Source: an uncultured Clostridia bacterium (GTDB taxonomy: Bacteria > Bacillota > Clostridia > Christensenellales > UBA1242). Taken from it: DNA of 55,730 nucleotides. Under the pieces are notes generated by a model. The model ran no database searches, was not told the origin of the DNA, and saw only the letters and a list, made by a program, of their open reading frames with translations. Position numbers and translations under genes: made by a program. The stretch spans positions 1-55,730 of the forward strand of contig CALVMU010000007.1 of NCBI GenBank assembly GCA_944348085.1, given 5' to 3'. Below are positions 1 to 7,218 of this stretch, one piece after another. The number at the start of each line of letters is the position of its first letter. The stretch's first letter is position 1.

Positions 1-120
1 TATATTAACAAGCGTAATTGAATATTTGCTCGTTTTACATTCTGTAAAACTCTGTTATGTAGTTGTCAAGGTTCTATTGCTGACAGGGCATCAGCCCCTT
101 CCGTTTGGGTCAGCATGAGT

Positions 121-150
121 ATAATAGCACAACGCCAATTTAAATGTCAA
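121..150 (-). promoter_or_regulatory. Strong promoter, rRNA-operon-like, reading off the left edge
   Basis: On the minus strand a perfect -35 TTGACA (145-150) is followed after 18 bases by TATTAT (121-126) with an upstream TG (extended -10). The 150 bases upstream are phased A and T tracts, as in the UP elements of stable-RNA promoters. Downstream the transcript could fold a 7-bp stem TGCTGAC/GTCAGCA, then contains CCTTGACAACTACA, which resembles the anti-termination leader segment that precedes 16S or 23S rRNA in many Bacillota. Seen: promoter elements and hairpin. Inferred: an rRNA operon just outside the window. Confidence 0.45.
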
Positions 151-393
151 CAGTTTTTTCAAAAAATTTTTAAAAATTTCAAATTTTTTTTGAATTTTTT
201 TTACTTTTTTTGGTTTGACCGCCAACACATTTCCGCGTGTTTGCTTTTTAAGCCATTTTAAAGCCATTTTTTGATATGATAATAACAATTTTATAACATT
301 TTAAAAGAAAAAATTTTTTGCAAAACTTGTCTCTTTTTTGTATTTGACATCAATTTTTAACCCTTCACAGCAAGCTTTTTGTTACAGCACAAA

Positions 394-468
394 CAAAAAA
401 CCTGCATTTTGAAATGCGCCTTTTAAAGCTTTTAACTTTTAAAGTTCATTTCTCTAAAGCAGGTTTTT
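394..468 (-). terminator. Terminator of the LRR/coiled-coil operon
   Basis: On the minus strand, just after the stop at 471, AAACCTGC and GCAGGTTT pair over a larger AT-rich inner stem (GAAATG/CATTTC), followed by a T-run. It fits an intrinsic terminator for the operon 2997 to 471. Confidence 0.6.
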
Positions 469-470
469 AT

Positions 471-713
471 TTAACAATACATATTTTTAAGTTTTCGAAT
501 TTTTGATGAAAGGGCAAGCACTTCTTTTAATAGAGTTTCAAAACTCTTCTCGCTCTCCTTCATCTGCTTCTCTATTTTCTTTCGGCTTTTGTCATCAGCG
601 CTCTGATAAGCTTTTATAATCTCTTGCTTTTCTCTTTCAAGCAAGTTTAGCTCTTCCTTCAATAAATTCAGCTGCTCTGTTGTCTCTTGCAAAATCTCTT
701 CAATGCTTTCCAT
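471..713 (-). CDS. Small coiled-coil protein (80 aa), unknown function
   Basis: An 80-residue, highly charged protein rich in Glu, Lys and Leu with a heptad-like pattern over nearly its whole length, so a long helix or coiled coil is likely. It ends in a Met-Tyr-Cys tail. The ATG at 713 is chosen because a GTGAGGTG ribosome-binding site precedes it and it starts only 7 bases after the TGA stop of the upstream leucine-rich repeat gene; an upstream in-frame ATG at 788 would overlap that gene by 68 bases. The tight spacing implies co-transcription and possibly a partner role, such as a small helical subunit for the large protein. No family is recognised. No signal peptide or membrane segment is seen. 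Confidence 0.7.
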   Translation of the reverse strand: MESIEEILQETTEQLNLLKEELNLLEREKQEIIKAYQSADDKSRKKIEKQMKESEKSFETLLKEVLALSSKIRKLKNMYC

Positions 714-720
714 AAACACC

Positions 721-2997
721 TCACACCTTCTCAGTTCTTGACGCGATCGCCAAACTGATTTCACCGATATCGTTTTGCGCCTTCGCAATCTCGTCTTTTA
801 TAGCCGCAACATAACATTTTGTTGTCTGGTCATAAGTTCTTATCAGATATTGCGCACGGTCTGCGTCGGTATAACCACTGTAGCCTCTATGCTTTGCAAT
901 AGGAGGTGATTCAGGTTTGCCAAATCTTTTTCCAAGTTCGCTCGCCAAATCGTTATATGTTCGACCAGTGGTCACACGCTCCACCTTGACTCCCTTTCTA
1001 TTCATTGCGCTCATGATTGCGTCTGCCGATTCAACCACTGAGTTCATCAATGCTTCTGTAGAGATCTTTTCGCCTTGACGAGAACCCGACCTCAATTCCC
1101 TTAAAATTTTGTCTGGAATTTCAATATTGTCATAGCATACCGTTTTAGTCTCTGGGTCATACCAGACATAAGCCTGAGCCAAAATTCGATGCTCGCCTGT
1201 TGGCTGTCCATTTTCGTCTTTGATTTCTTCTTCAAAAACCAAAAAGCCAGCTTCTGGATTGCGATAGCCATCATCAACACAATCTCCACCAGATGGATTC
1301 CCATAATACTGACAACAGTCTGTTATGTAGCCAAGCACAAAGCCTAGAGGGTCATCTTTTTCAAGAACTCTGAAAGATATTCCGTCTTTTGCTTTTGCCC
1401 TGTCAGCTTGAATCACATATTTATCATCAAGACCTTTTGCCTCGTTGTAAATTTCTTGAATCTGATCAAATTGCTCTTGCGAATAGCCATATCGGCCAAC
1501 CATAAGAGCAAGCGCTTCGTTGCCTTCATCAACATCTTCATATTCTTCAATATTGCAATGCTCTGCAACGAATTTTGGAGACAAAAGGTCTCGCTGGGTG
1601 TTGCCATTGACAACCATGTTTGGAAACAGACGTTGAATCACGCCAAAATGGTTGTGAGCTTGGCATAAATAATCTCGCTCATTTCCATCATCAATATCAA
1701 AAAACATGAAGTCTGGGTTTTTATGATAATACCTCATAAAAAACTTGGCAAAATCTGGATTGTATGGGCCGTGAAGAGTCAGCCCAGAAAATCTTCTATG
1801 AATTTCTGCTCCAACTGCTTGTGGTGAACTGTCATATTCATCATGGCTGATCGCAACATGTTTAAGGACATACTCAAAAGCCTTTTCGCTTTCCCCTTGA
1901 TTTTCTGAAAAGCCGCCAAGAGCATAATAGATCTTCATAAGGTCGGTAAGAGAATTGTATTTTTCTTGACCACTTAGCACACTAAAACCCAACCTCTCCA
2001 CCAGCTTTCCCCAACGCTTGTTGTTTTTATTTACAAAATATTTATCAAGTTGGTCTGCTGGAAAAACATCTAGAGTATACTTTGGCGGAATAAACTTGAC
2101 TTCTCCTTGTTTTTTCCACTCAGAAACTTGCGCCAAGTTTTTTCTGAAGTTTGAAGACATAAAATCTTCAAGTCTAACTTCAAAATAACCTTCTTCGTTT
2201 TTTCTGATGTTTGAAACAATCCCGTCAGTCAATACAATTTTGGTGTAATTTTCATATTGAGGCTCTTTCTTATGTGAAAAAATTGCCTCGCCATTTGCAT
2301 TAAAATAAACATATTTGATTTCTGTGCCATAAAATACAATTGAAAGGTTTTTGATATTATCCAAATTTTTAAAATTAAGACATAAGTCTGTGCAACCATA
2401 AAATGCAGAACCTCCTATCTTAGTTACATTGGACGGAATAGTTATGGAGGTTAATCCTGTGCAACCATAAAATGCCTCATATCCTATCTCTGCCACAGTA
2501 TCTGGTATGGTGATTGAAGTTAAGCCTGTGCAACCTTCAAATGCCCTATCTCCTATCTCTGTCACACCGTTTGGAATGGTGATTGAGGTTAAAGCTGTGC
2601 AACCAGAAAATGTAGCATACCCTATCTCTGTCACACTGTCTGGAATAGTGACTGAAGTTAAGCCTGTGCAACCCCAAAATGAATACGCTTCTATTGTTGT
2701 CACGCTATCTGGTATGGTGATTGAAGTTAAGCCTATGCAATCAGAAAATGCCTCATATCCTATCTCTGCCACTGTATCTGGTATGGTAATTGAAGTTAGG
2801 CCTGTGCAACCTTTAAATGCACCATCTCCTATCTCGGTCACACCATCTGGTATGGTGATTGAAGTTAAGCCTGTGCAGCCAAAAAATGCACCAGTCTCTA
2901 TCTTTTTCACACCACACCAAAATTTTTCAGGATTTGTTTCCAGAAATTTGAGGTCATCATTTGTCACTCTATACAAAGCGCAAAATCTTTTTTCCAT
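721..2997 (-). CDS. BspA-type leucine-rich repeat protein with unknown C-terminal domain (758 aa)
   Basis: Residues about 35-206 contain seven full 23-residue repeats plus a partial one, with the pattern GCTGLTSITIPDxVTxIGxxAF, the signature of the LRR_5 (BspA/Treponema TpLRR) family. Such repeats usually mediate protein binding. There is no signal peptide, so the protein is predicted cytoplasmic. Residues about 210-758 form a large domain I do not recognise; it holds a Cys pair (TDCCQYYG, about residue 560) with a further Cys nearby, and AQAYVWYD followed by DNIEIP (about 605-625). Start at 2997 is supported by an AAAGGAAG site and a perfect promoter upstream. It is followed closely by the 80-aa coiled-coil gene. 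The two halves suggest a recognition module joined to an effector or enzyme module; that is inference. Confidence 0.85.
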   Translation of the reverse strand: MEKRFCALYRVTNDDLKFLETNPEKFWCGVKKIETGAFFGCTGLTSITIPDGVTEIGDGAFKGCTGLTSITIPDTVAEIGYEAFSDCIGLTSITIPDSVTTIEAYSFWGCTGLTSVTIPDSVTEIGYATFSGCTALTSITIPNGVTEIGDRAFEGCTGLTSITIPDTVAEIGYEAFYGCTGLTSITIPSNVTKIGGSAFYGCTDLCLNFKNLDNIKNLSIVFYGTEIKYVYFNANGEAIFSHKKEPQYENYTKIVLTDGIVSNIRKNEEGYFEVRLEDFMSSNFRKNLAQVSEWKKQGEVKFIPPKYTLDVFPADQLDKYFVNKNNKRWGKLVERLGFSVLSGQEKYNSLTDLMKIYYALGGFSENQGESEKAFEYVLKHVAISHDEYDSSPQAVGAEIHRRFSGLTLHGPYNPDFAKFFMRYYHKNPDFMFFDIDDGNERDYLCQAHNHFGVIQRLFPNMVVNGNTQRDLLSPKFVAEHCNIEEYEDVDEGNEALALMVGRYGYSQEQFDQIQEIYNEAKGLDDKYVIQADRAKAKDGISFRVLEKDDPLGFVLGYITDCCQYYGNPSGGDCVDDGYRNPEAGFLVFEEEIKDENGQPTGEHRILAQAYVWYDPETKTVCYDNIEIPDKILRELRSGSRQGEKISTEALMNSVVESADAIMSAMNRKGVKVERVTTGRTYNDLASELGKRFGKPESPPIAKHRGYSGYTDADRAQYLIRTYDQTTKCYVAAIKDEIAKAQNDIGEISLAIASRTEKV
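2382..2892 (-). repeat. Tandem 69-bp repeats encoding LRR_5 units
   Basis: Seven consecutive 69-base units encode the 23-residue repeats of the leucine-rich protein. Units 2 and 6 encode the same core (ITIPDTVAEIGYEAF) and several units are near-identical in DNA, which points to recent expansion or gene conversion. The strong repeat similarity also creates a long but spurious antisense open frame. Confidence 0.9.
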
Positions 2998-3015
2998 TTT
3001 TCTTCCTTTGTTTTG

Positions 3016-3044
3016 ATTATATCATAGTTTTGGCAAGATTTCAA
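3016..3044 (-). promoter_or_regulatory. Promoter of the LRR operon
   Basis: TTGAAA (3039-3044), 17-base spacer, TATAAT (3016-3021), about 18 bases before the ATG at 2997. An AAAGGAAG ribosome-binding site lies between. Confidence 0.8.
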
Positions 3045-3054
3045 GAGTTTAAAC

Positions 3055-3084
3055 ATAAAAAGCATATCAATACGATATGCTTTC
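3055..3084 (-). terminator. Terminator of the 282-aa gene
   Basis: AAAGCATATC and GATATGCTTT form a 10-bp stem with a 5-base loop right after the stop at 3088, followed on the minus strand by a T-run. It isolates this gene from the LRR operon. Confidence 0.8.
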
Positions 3085-3087
3085 TTT

Positions 3088-3936
3088 TCAGTCTTTTACT
3101 TCGCCGTTGTTTTTATATTGGTTATTTTGGGCTTCTATGCTTTCAATAAGCTCACGTTCCTCTTTTGTCAGTTTCAGTCCCAACCCAGCAATTTCTTCTT
3201 TATAGAACTCTGGGCCATCTTTTGCGAATTGCAAAATGGCAGTAAGTGCGAAAGCATACTCTCGATCTGCTTGAGCCATAATTTGATGCGCTCTTGCACT
3301 GTCTCCTGCATCAAGAAGCTCCATAACTCTTATAGCAAGTTCAACATCTTTGCCTTTTCTCAATGGATCTTCCACGCTTTCGATGATATAGCCAAACCAA
3401 TCCGCTGATTTTTCAAAAGAAACAAGATTTTTGCTTCTTTCTTTTAAAGCATCCACTTTTTGATGAATGGCGTCATACTCGCCTTTGGTGTATCCTGTCA
3501 CTTTTTGATAGATGCTGTTCATAGTGTCAACCATTGAATAAAGTCTGATTTTGCCTTTAAATGTATTAAATTCAATATAAACATTTTTTCCGTTGTATGC
3601 TTGTTTAAACAAATAATTTACCGCTTCATCAACATCGTGACAAAATGTGTCGTCATATTCAGCGGTATCTTTCAACTTTTGCATATCTTCTTGCCACTCT
3701 CGCTCCAATTCAGCTTTGGTCATGCCAACCACTTTTTTATAACAGCTGTCTTCATCATCCAGCATAGAGTAAAGATTTTGCTCATTAAACACAACATAGA
3801 TGTTTTTTCCATTTTTATTGGCTTCATCCAAAAATTTTATAACTTCGTCCAATTTTGTTCCACCAAGCACATTCACTTTTACTGCAGTTTTTTTGATAAG
3901 TTCTTCATTCATTTTTTTTATTATTTCTTCGTCCAT
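3088..3936 (-). CDS. Hypothetical protein with an internal duplication (282 aa)
   Basis: No family is recognised. The protein shows a clear internal repeat: residues about 29-90 and 102-167 align (GKNIYVVF...LYSMLD...YKKVVGMTKAE against GKNVYIEF...LYSMVD...YQKVTGYTKGE). Each unit combines an N-terminal helix, a short beta stretch around GKNxY and a helical tail. The rest is helical and charged, ending in an Asn/Lys-rich tail. No signal peptide or membrane segment, so probably cytoplasmic. It is a single-gene unit with its own promoter (TTGACA-17-TATTAT) and terminator; the start follows a GAGGTG ribosome-binding site. Function unknown; the duplicated unit may be a binding module. Confidence 0.75.
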   Translation of the reverse strand: MDEEIIKKMNEELIKKTAVKVNVLGGTKLDEVIKFLDEANKNGKNIYVVFNEQNLYSMLDDEDSCYKKVVGMTKAELEREWQEDMQKLKDTAEYDDTFCHDVDEAVNYLFKQAYNGKNVYIEFNTFKGKIRLYSMVDTMNSIYQKVTGYTKGEYDAIHQKVDALKERSKNLVSFEKSADWFGYIIESVEDPLRKGKDVELAIRVMELLDAGDSARAHQIMAQADREYAFALTAILQFAKDGPEFYKEEIAGLGLKLTKEERELIESIEAQNNQYKNNGEVKD

Positions 3937-3954
3937 AACGCACCTCTTTTTTAT

Positions 3955-3983
3955 ATAATATCAAAAACGCTTTCGTTTGTCAA
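3955..3983 (-). promoter_or_regulatory. Promoter of the 282-aa gene
   Basis: TTGACA (3978-3983), 17-base spacer, TATTAT (3955-3960). The -35 begins only a few bases after the stop codon of the upstream gene at 3987. Confidence 0.8.
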
Positions 3984-3986
3984 TGA

Positions 3987-5060
3987 TTATTCGTTTTCAT
4001 CGCCATCATCATTTTTATTGACTTGATTGTCATAATATTTGCTTGCAACGCCGTGCATTGTTTTGTGGTCTAATTCAAGTTTGAACATGCCTATCTGCTC
4101 CACCTCTTTTCGAGGATAGCTTTGCACAACCTTTTTAAATCCTTGCAATGCCTCTTCGCTCTTGTCTGGCCAATTCTCATAGGCTAAAAAGTTATATAGC
4201 AAATCTTTGCTTTCAACAATTATTTTTGCATATTCTTCAAGGTTTTGTGGCTCAAGCGAGATGGCAATATTGAAAATGCACTGTATGTTTTTTGAAGCTA
4301 AGATTTTTCTTATGCAAGGCTCTATATCTTCTTCAATCAAAAATTCTTGATATTCATCAATTGCTGACAAAATAAAGTCGTGGCAAGCTTCTGGAGTGCC
4401 CTTCTTTGCAACAACCTTTGCATGCATTTTAAGATCATAAGGATTGCATTGAATTATTGCAATGTTATCGTTTACATCTCCGTGTTTTGCAATCATTTTT
4501 TGATTTTCTATTGTCATAGTGCTTTCAAGCATAAGAATTACTTCGAAATTTTCATACACGCTTCCTCTTTTTGCCACAGCTCTGACATTTGCAGATATAT
4601 CTTCGTTGCTATAATAATATTTCCTGATTGCCTCAATATTGTCACACGCTCTTTTTGTCTCTGCAACATATTCAAGATACATGCCAACATTGGCACCTTC
4701 CACAAACTCCATAAAAGCATTTATATACAAATCATTTCCGCTTTCTAGAAGCAAAAGCAAATGCTCGTCTTTATCAGCAAGCCAAACATTTCTTGAAAAC
4801 TCGTAATTTAGCGGAATATCGCCACTTTTAAGCACAATGTTTCCAAGTTTTCTTGTTTGAAATTTGTTAAGATAATCTTGAAATTCTTTTGCAAAGACAT
4901 AGCATAAGTATGAATATTTACTCGCCAATGCCTTTTCGTAATATTTTTGCACAATGCCTTCCCTGTCTTTATCTTCAGCCTCACTCAATGCGTTCTTTAG
5001 CTCTTCAATAAAATTGTCAGCTTGTTCTCGAATATTGTTTTTCTGTTGATAAATTTCCAT
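3987..5060 (-). CDS. Hypothetical helical-repeat protein (357 aa)
   Basis: Not assigned to a known family. The sequence is almost entirely predicted helix. In the middle a motif recurs at 27-28-residue spacing (VAKRG, IAKHG, VAKKG), each followed by a hydrophobic helix, which suggests an alpha-solenoid of short repeats suited to protein binding. The N-terminus is Gln/Asn-rich and the C-terminus is an acidic Asn/Asp/Glu tail. No signal peptide or membrane helix. The start at 5060 follows an AGAGGAAATT site and a clear promoter. It is followed by the 282-aa gene, which has its own promoter, so the two are probably separate units. Confidence 0.7.
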   Translation of the reverse strand: MEIYQQKNNIREQADNFIEELKNALSEAEDKDREGIVQKYYEKALASKYSYLCYVFAKEFQDYLNKFQTRKLGNIVLKSGDIPLNYEFSRNVWLADKDEHLLLLLESGNDLYINAFMEFVEGANVGMYLEYVAETKRACDNIEAIRKYYYSNEDISANVRAVAKRGSVYENFEVILMLESTMTIENQKMIAKHGDVNDNIAIIQCNPYDLKMHAKVVAKKGTPEACHDFILSAIDEYQEFLIEEDIEPCIRKILASKNIQCIFNIAISLEPQNLEEYAKIIVESKDLLYNFLAYENWPDKSEEALQGFKKVVQSYPRKEVEQIGMFKLELDHKTMHGVASKYYDNQVNKNDDGDENE

Positions 5061-5077
5061 AATTTCCTCTTATTTCA

Positions 5078-5106
5078 AATTTAACACAGATTTTTCTCGC
5101 TGTCAA
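5078..5106 (-). promoter_or_regulatory. Promoter of the 357-aa gene
   Basis: TTGACA (5101-5106), 17-base spacer, TAAATT (5078-5083), 17 bases upstream of the ATG. Confidence 0.7.
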
Positions 5107-5223
5107 GAGTGTTTTTGCAAAAAAGTTATTATATTGTTTAATATATAATAAATAATATATATTGTAAATAAAAAGAAGCACATTTCGATAAGGTTTGGAA
5201 TATAATAAAAAGGTTTAAATTGA

Positions 5224-5252
5224 TTGACAAAATGTGAAAAATCTTTTATACT
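5224..5252 (+). promoter_or_regulatory. Promoter of the glyS T-box transcript
   Basis: TTGACA (5224-5229), 17-base spacer, TATACT (5247-5252). Transcription would start near 5259, giving a leader of about 175 bases before glyS. Confidence 0.85.
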
Positions 5253-5258
5253 TAGGTT

Positions 5259-5408
5259 GTAATTTTTGCGGTGACGGGCTTGGAAAACCCAGAGCGAAAC
5301 GCTTGCCTTGCGAAAAGGTCTTAAATGAAGGTGCATCTTTTGCATAAATTAGGGTGGAACAGCGGTTGAAAAGTCGCCCCTAAACGAAAAATCGTTTGGG
5401 GCTTTTTT
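5259..5408 (+). promoter_or_regulatory. T-box riboswitch controlling glyS
   Basis: The conserved T-box sequence AGGGTGGAACAGCGG lies at 5351-5365. AGGG can pair with CCCT at 5378-5381 and GCGG with TCGC to form the antiterminator. The competing terminator is 5376-5408. T-boxes sense the aminoacylation state of a tRNA, here expected to be tRNA-Gly because glyS follows. The 5' part (about 5265-5320) contains GGTGA, a small GCTTGG/CCCAGAGC hairpin and a GCG/CGC closing stem. It looks much shorter than a classical stem I, and I cannot place the GGC specifier with confidence. Confidence 0.8.
5376..5408 (+). terminator. T-box terminator hairpin
   Basis: GCCCC plus AAACGA pairs with TCGTTTGGGGC (one bulged T at 5381), loop AAAA, followed by six T. 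It is mutually exclusive with the T-box antiterminator. Confidence 0.85.
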
Positions 5409-5434
5409 ATTGCCCCGCAAAAAAGGAGAAGAAT

Positions 5435-6814
5435 ATGAAAGAAATCAAAGCAACTATGGACAAAATTGTCGCTCTTTGCAAAAACCGAGGATTTATCTTC
5501 CCAGGAAGCGAAATTTACGGCGGAATGGGCAACACTTGGGATTATGGCCCAGTCGGCGTTGAATTTAAAAACAACATTAAACGCACTTGGTGGAAAAGAT
5601 TTGTGCAAGAGGCACCAAACACCTACGGACTTGACGCTGCAATCTTGATGAACAGCAGAGTTTGGGAAGCGAGCGGACACACCACCTCTTTTTCAGATCC
5701 TCAGATGGATTGCAAAAAATGCAAAACAAGACACCGTGCCGACAACCTTATTGAAGCGCACTCAAAAGGCAAGGTCAATCCTGACAAGATGACCAATGAA
5801 GAGATGGAGGCATACATCAATGAGCATAGAGTTTGTTGCCCAAGATGCGGAAACTTTGATTGGACACCAATAAGACAATTTAACCTTATGTTTGAAACTT
5901 CTCGAGGCGTGACTGAAGAAGGTCAAAACAAGATTTATCTTCGCCCAGAAACTGCTCAAGGCGAATTTGTCAACTTTTTGAATGTTCAGCGCTCATGCCG
6001 AGCAAAAGTGCCTTTCGGAATTGCCCAAATTGGAAAGGCTTTCAGAAATGAAATCACTCCAGGCAATTTCATTTTCAGAACGATTGAGTTTGAACAAATG
6101 GAACATCAATGGTTCTGCAAAAATGGAGATGACGAAAAGTTCTACAACGAATTTAAGGAAAAGGCAATGAAATATGTGCTTGATCTTGGAATTGACAGCA
6201 GTCATTTGCGTTTCCACGACCATGACAAACTTGCCCACTATGCACGCGCTGCTTGCGACATCCAATATCTTTTCCCAATGGGCTGGAATGAACTTAACGG
6301 CATCCATAACCGAAGTGACTATGACCTGTCTCGCCACCAAGAATATAGCGGAAAAAGCATGCTCTATCTTGACCCATTCACAAACGAAAAATTTGTGCCA
6401 AATGTGATTGAATATTCTATCGGAGCTGACAGACTCACCCTTGCACTGCTCTGCGAGGCTTATGATGAAGAGACTTTGGAAAATGGCGAAACAAGAGTTG
6501 TTATGCATTTCCACCCTGCGATTGCTCCTTACAAAGTGGCAGTGCTTCCACTTCAGAAGAACTTGTCAGACAAGGCAAAAGAGGTCTACTCAATGCTGTC
6601 AAAAGAATTTATGTGTGACTATGACGATGCTGGCTCAATTGGAAAACGCTATCGCAGACAAGACGAAATCGGCACACCTTTCTCTGTGACAGTCGACTTT
6701 GACACACTTGAGAATAACACGGTGACAATCAGAGACAGAGACACTATGCAGCAAATCAGAATGCCAATCGACAAAATTTGCGAGTATGTTGGCGAAAAAA
6801 TCAAATTTAACTAA
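5435..6814 (+). CDS. glyS: Glycine--tRNA ligase, dimeric type
   Basis: A 459-residue class II aminoacyl-tRNA synthetase of the single-chain dimeric type (also called GlyQS). It charges tRNA-Gly with glycine in the cytoplasm. Visible marks: an N-terminal segment with [11 protein letters not shown] and WDYGP, typical of this enzyme; a Cys-rich insert (CKKCK ... CCPRCG) likely to bind zinc; motif 2 region FRNEITP...[10 protein letters not shown]; motif 3 [10 protein letters not shown]; and the C-terminal anticodon-binding domain beginning near [10 protein letters not shown]. Length fits the family. The ATG at 5435 is chosen over an in-frame ATG at 5396 because AAAGGAGAAG precedes it and the upstream codons lie in the T-box terminator. 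Expression is under T-box control. Confidence 0.97.
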   Translation: MKEIKATMDKIVALCKNRGFIFPGSEIYGGMGNTWDYGPVGVEFKNNIKRTWWKRFVQEAPNTYGLDAAILMNSRVWEASGHTTSFSDPQMDCKKCKTRHRADNLIEAHSKGKVNPDKMTNEEMEAYINEHRVCCPRCGNFDWTPIRQFNLMFETSRGVTEEGQNKIYLRPETAQGEFVNFLNVQRSCRAKVPFGIAQIGKAFRNEITPGNFIFRTIEFEQMEHQWFCKNGDDEKFYNEFKEKAMKYVLDLGIDSSHLRFHDHDKLAHYARAACDIQYLFPMGWNELNGIHNRSDYDLSRHQEYSGKSMLYLDPFTNEKFVPNVIEYSIGADRLTLALLCEAYDEETLENGETRVVMHFHPAIAPYKVAVLPLQKNLSDKAKEVYSMLSKEFMCDYDDAGSIGKRYRRQDEIGTPFSVTVDFDTLENNTVTIRDRDTMQQIRMPIDKICEYVGEKIKFN

Positions 6815-6823
6815 AATTTTGTG

Positions 6824-6852
6824 TTGACTAATCATATATTACATGATAAAAT
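6824..6852 (+). promoter_or_regulatory. Promoter of the 57-aa gene
   Basis: TTGACT (6824-6829), 17-base spacer, TAAAAT (6847-6852), starting 10 bases after the glyS stop codon. Confidence 0.75.
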
Positions 6853-6876
6853 ATTATCAGCAAAAGGAGTTTTATC

Positions 6877-7050
6877 ATGAAAAATCGCAGAAAAATAGTA
6901 ATAAAAGACTTAGCTGATGAAAAAACAAAAGCCTTTGTGAATGCTTTTAACAAGAAACAACTCAGCAACAATTTAGTTATGACAGAAGCCCAAGCTCGAG
7001 CATTAAAAGAACTTGACAAAAAGCCACCAGAAACACTTATTGAAATGTAA
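6877..7050 (+). CDS. Small hypothetical protein (57 aa)
   Basis: A complete 57-codon gene: promoter at 6824, AAAAGGAG ribosome-binding site 7 bases before the ATG, TAA stop, then a hairpin terminator. The product is charged (starts MKNRRKIVIKDL, ends PPETLIEM) with two short predicted helices and no membrane segment. Family not recognised. The full set of expression signals around it is the main argument that it is real. Role unknown; a small regulator, adaptor or antitoxin-like protein would fit the size, but nothing in the sequence decides this. Confidence 0.7.
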   Translation: MKNRRKIVIKDLADEKTKAFVNAFNKKQLSNNLVMTEAQARALKELDKKPPETLIEM

Positions 7051-7052
7051 AA

Positions 7053-7081
7053 AAATCCACAAACTTGTGGATTTTTTATTT
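7053..7081 (+). terminator. Terminator of the 57-aa gene
   Basis: ATCCACA (7055-7061) pairs with TGTGGAT (7066-7072), loop AACT, then a T-rich tail. Confidence 0.8.
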
Positions 7082-7085
7082 TTAT

Positions 7086-7118
7086 CAAAAAAAGACTGCT
7101 TTTGCAGTCTTTTTTTTC
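7086..7118. terminator. Bidirectional terminator
   Basis: AAAAAGACTGC and GCAGTCTTTTT form a stem with A-run on one side and T-run on the other. It separates the rightward 57-aa gene from the leftward WG-repeat gene and would end transcription from both sides. Confidence 0.8.
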
Positions 7119-7134
7119 TACTTTTTCTTAGTCT

Positions 7135-7218
7135 TTACATATCAACGCCAAAATATAAATCGTTAAGGTCACGCAAACTTTGCTTAAGCTCTTCCCTCTT
7201 TTTATTCAGCTTTTCCAT
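7135..7218 (-). CDS. Possible 27-aa protein overlapping the WG-repeat gene end
   Basis: A 27-codon frame begins at ATG 7218, inside the last codons of the WG-repeat gene in another frame, and ends with TAA before the terminator at 7086. An AAAGGATG sequence lies 6-8 bases upstream of the ATG. The product is amphipathic (begins MEKLNKKREELKQSL, ends YFGVDM), compatible with one helix. Position and ribosome-binding site suggest translational coupling to the upstream gene. The short length makes chance possible. Confidence 0.35.
   Translation of the reverse strand: MEKLNKKREELKQSLRDLNDLYFGVDM

Larger units (their letters stand above)
1..470. other. AT-rich intergenic region, left edge
   Basis: No convincing protein gene is visible here. 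The DNA is dominated by A and T tracts (roughly 150-350). It holds a strong leftward promoter with a structured leader (1-150, described separately) and, at its right end, the terminator of the leftward operon that begins at 2997. A 65-codon open frame at 91-288 on the minus strand runs through the promoter and A-tracts and has a low-complexity Lys/Phe composition, so it is not taken as a gene. Confidence 0.6.

Noticed and set aside
91-288. 65-codon minus-strand frame at the left edge
   Set aside because: It overlaps a strong promoter and its A-tracts, has low-complexity composition and lacks a ribosome-binding site.
2382-2892. Regular repeats resembling a CRISPR array
   Set aside because: The units are coding, 69 bases long, in frame and without unique spacers.
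2507-3016. 169-codon rightward frame
   Set aside because: It is the antisense of the LRR repeats; the repeat period is a multiple of three, which keeps the frame open artificially.
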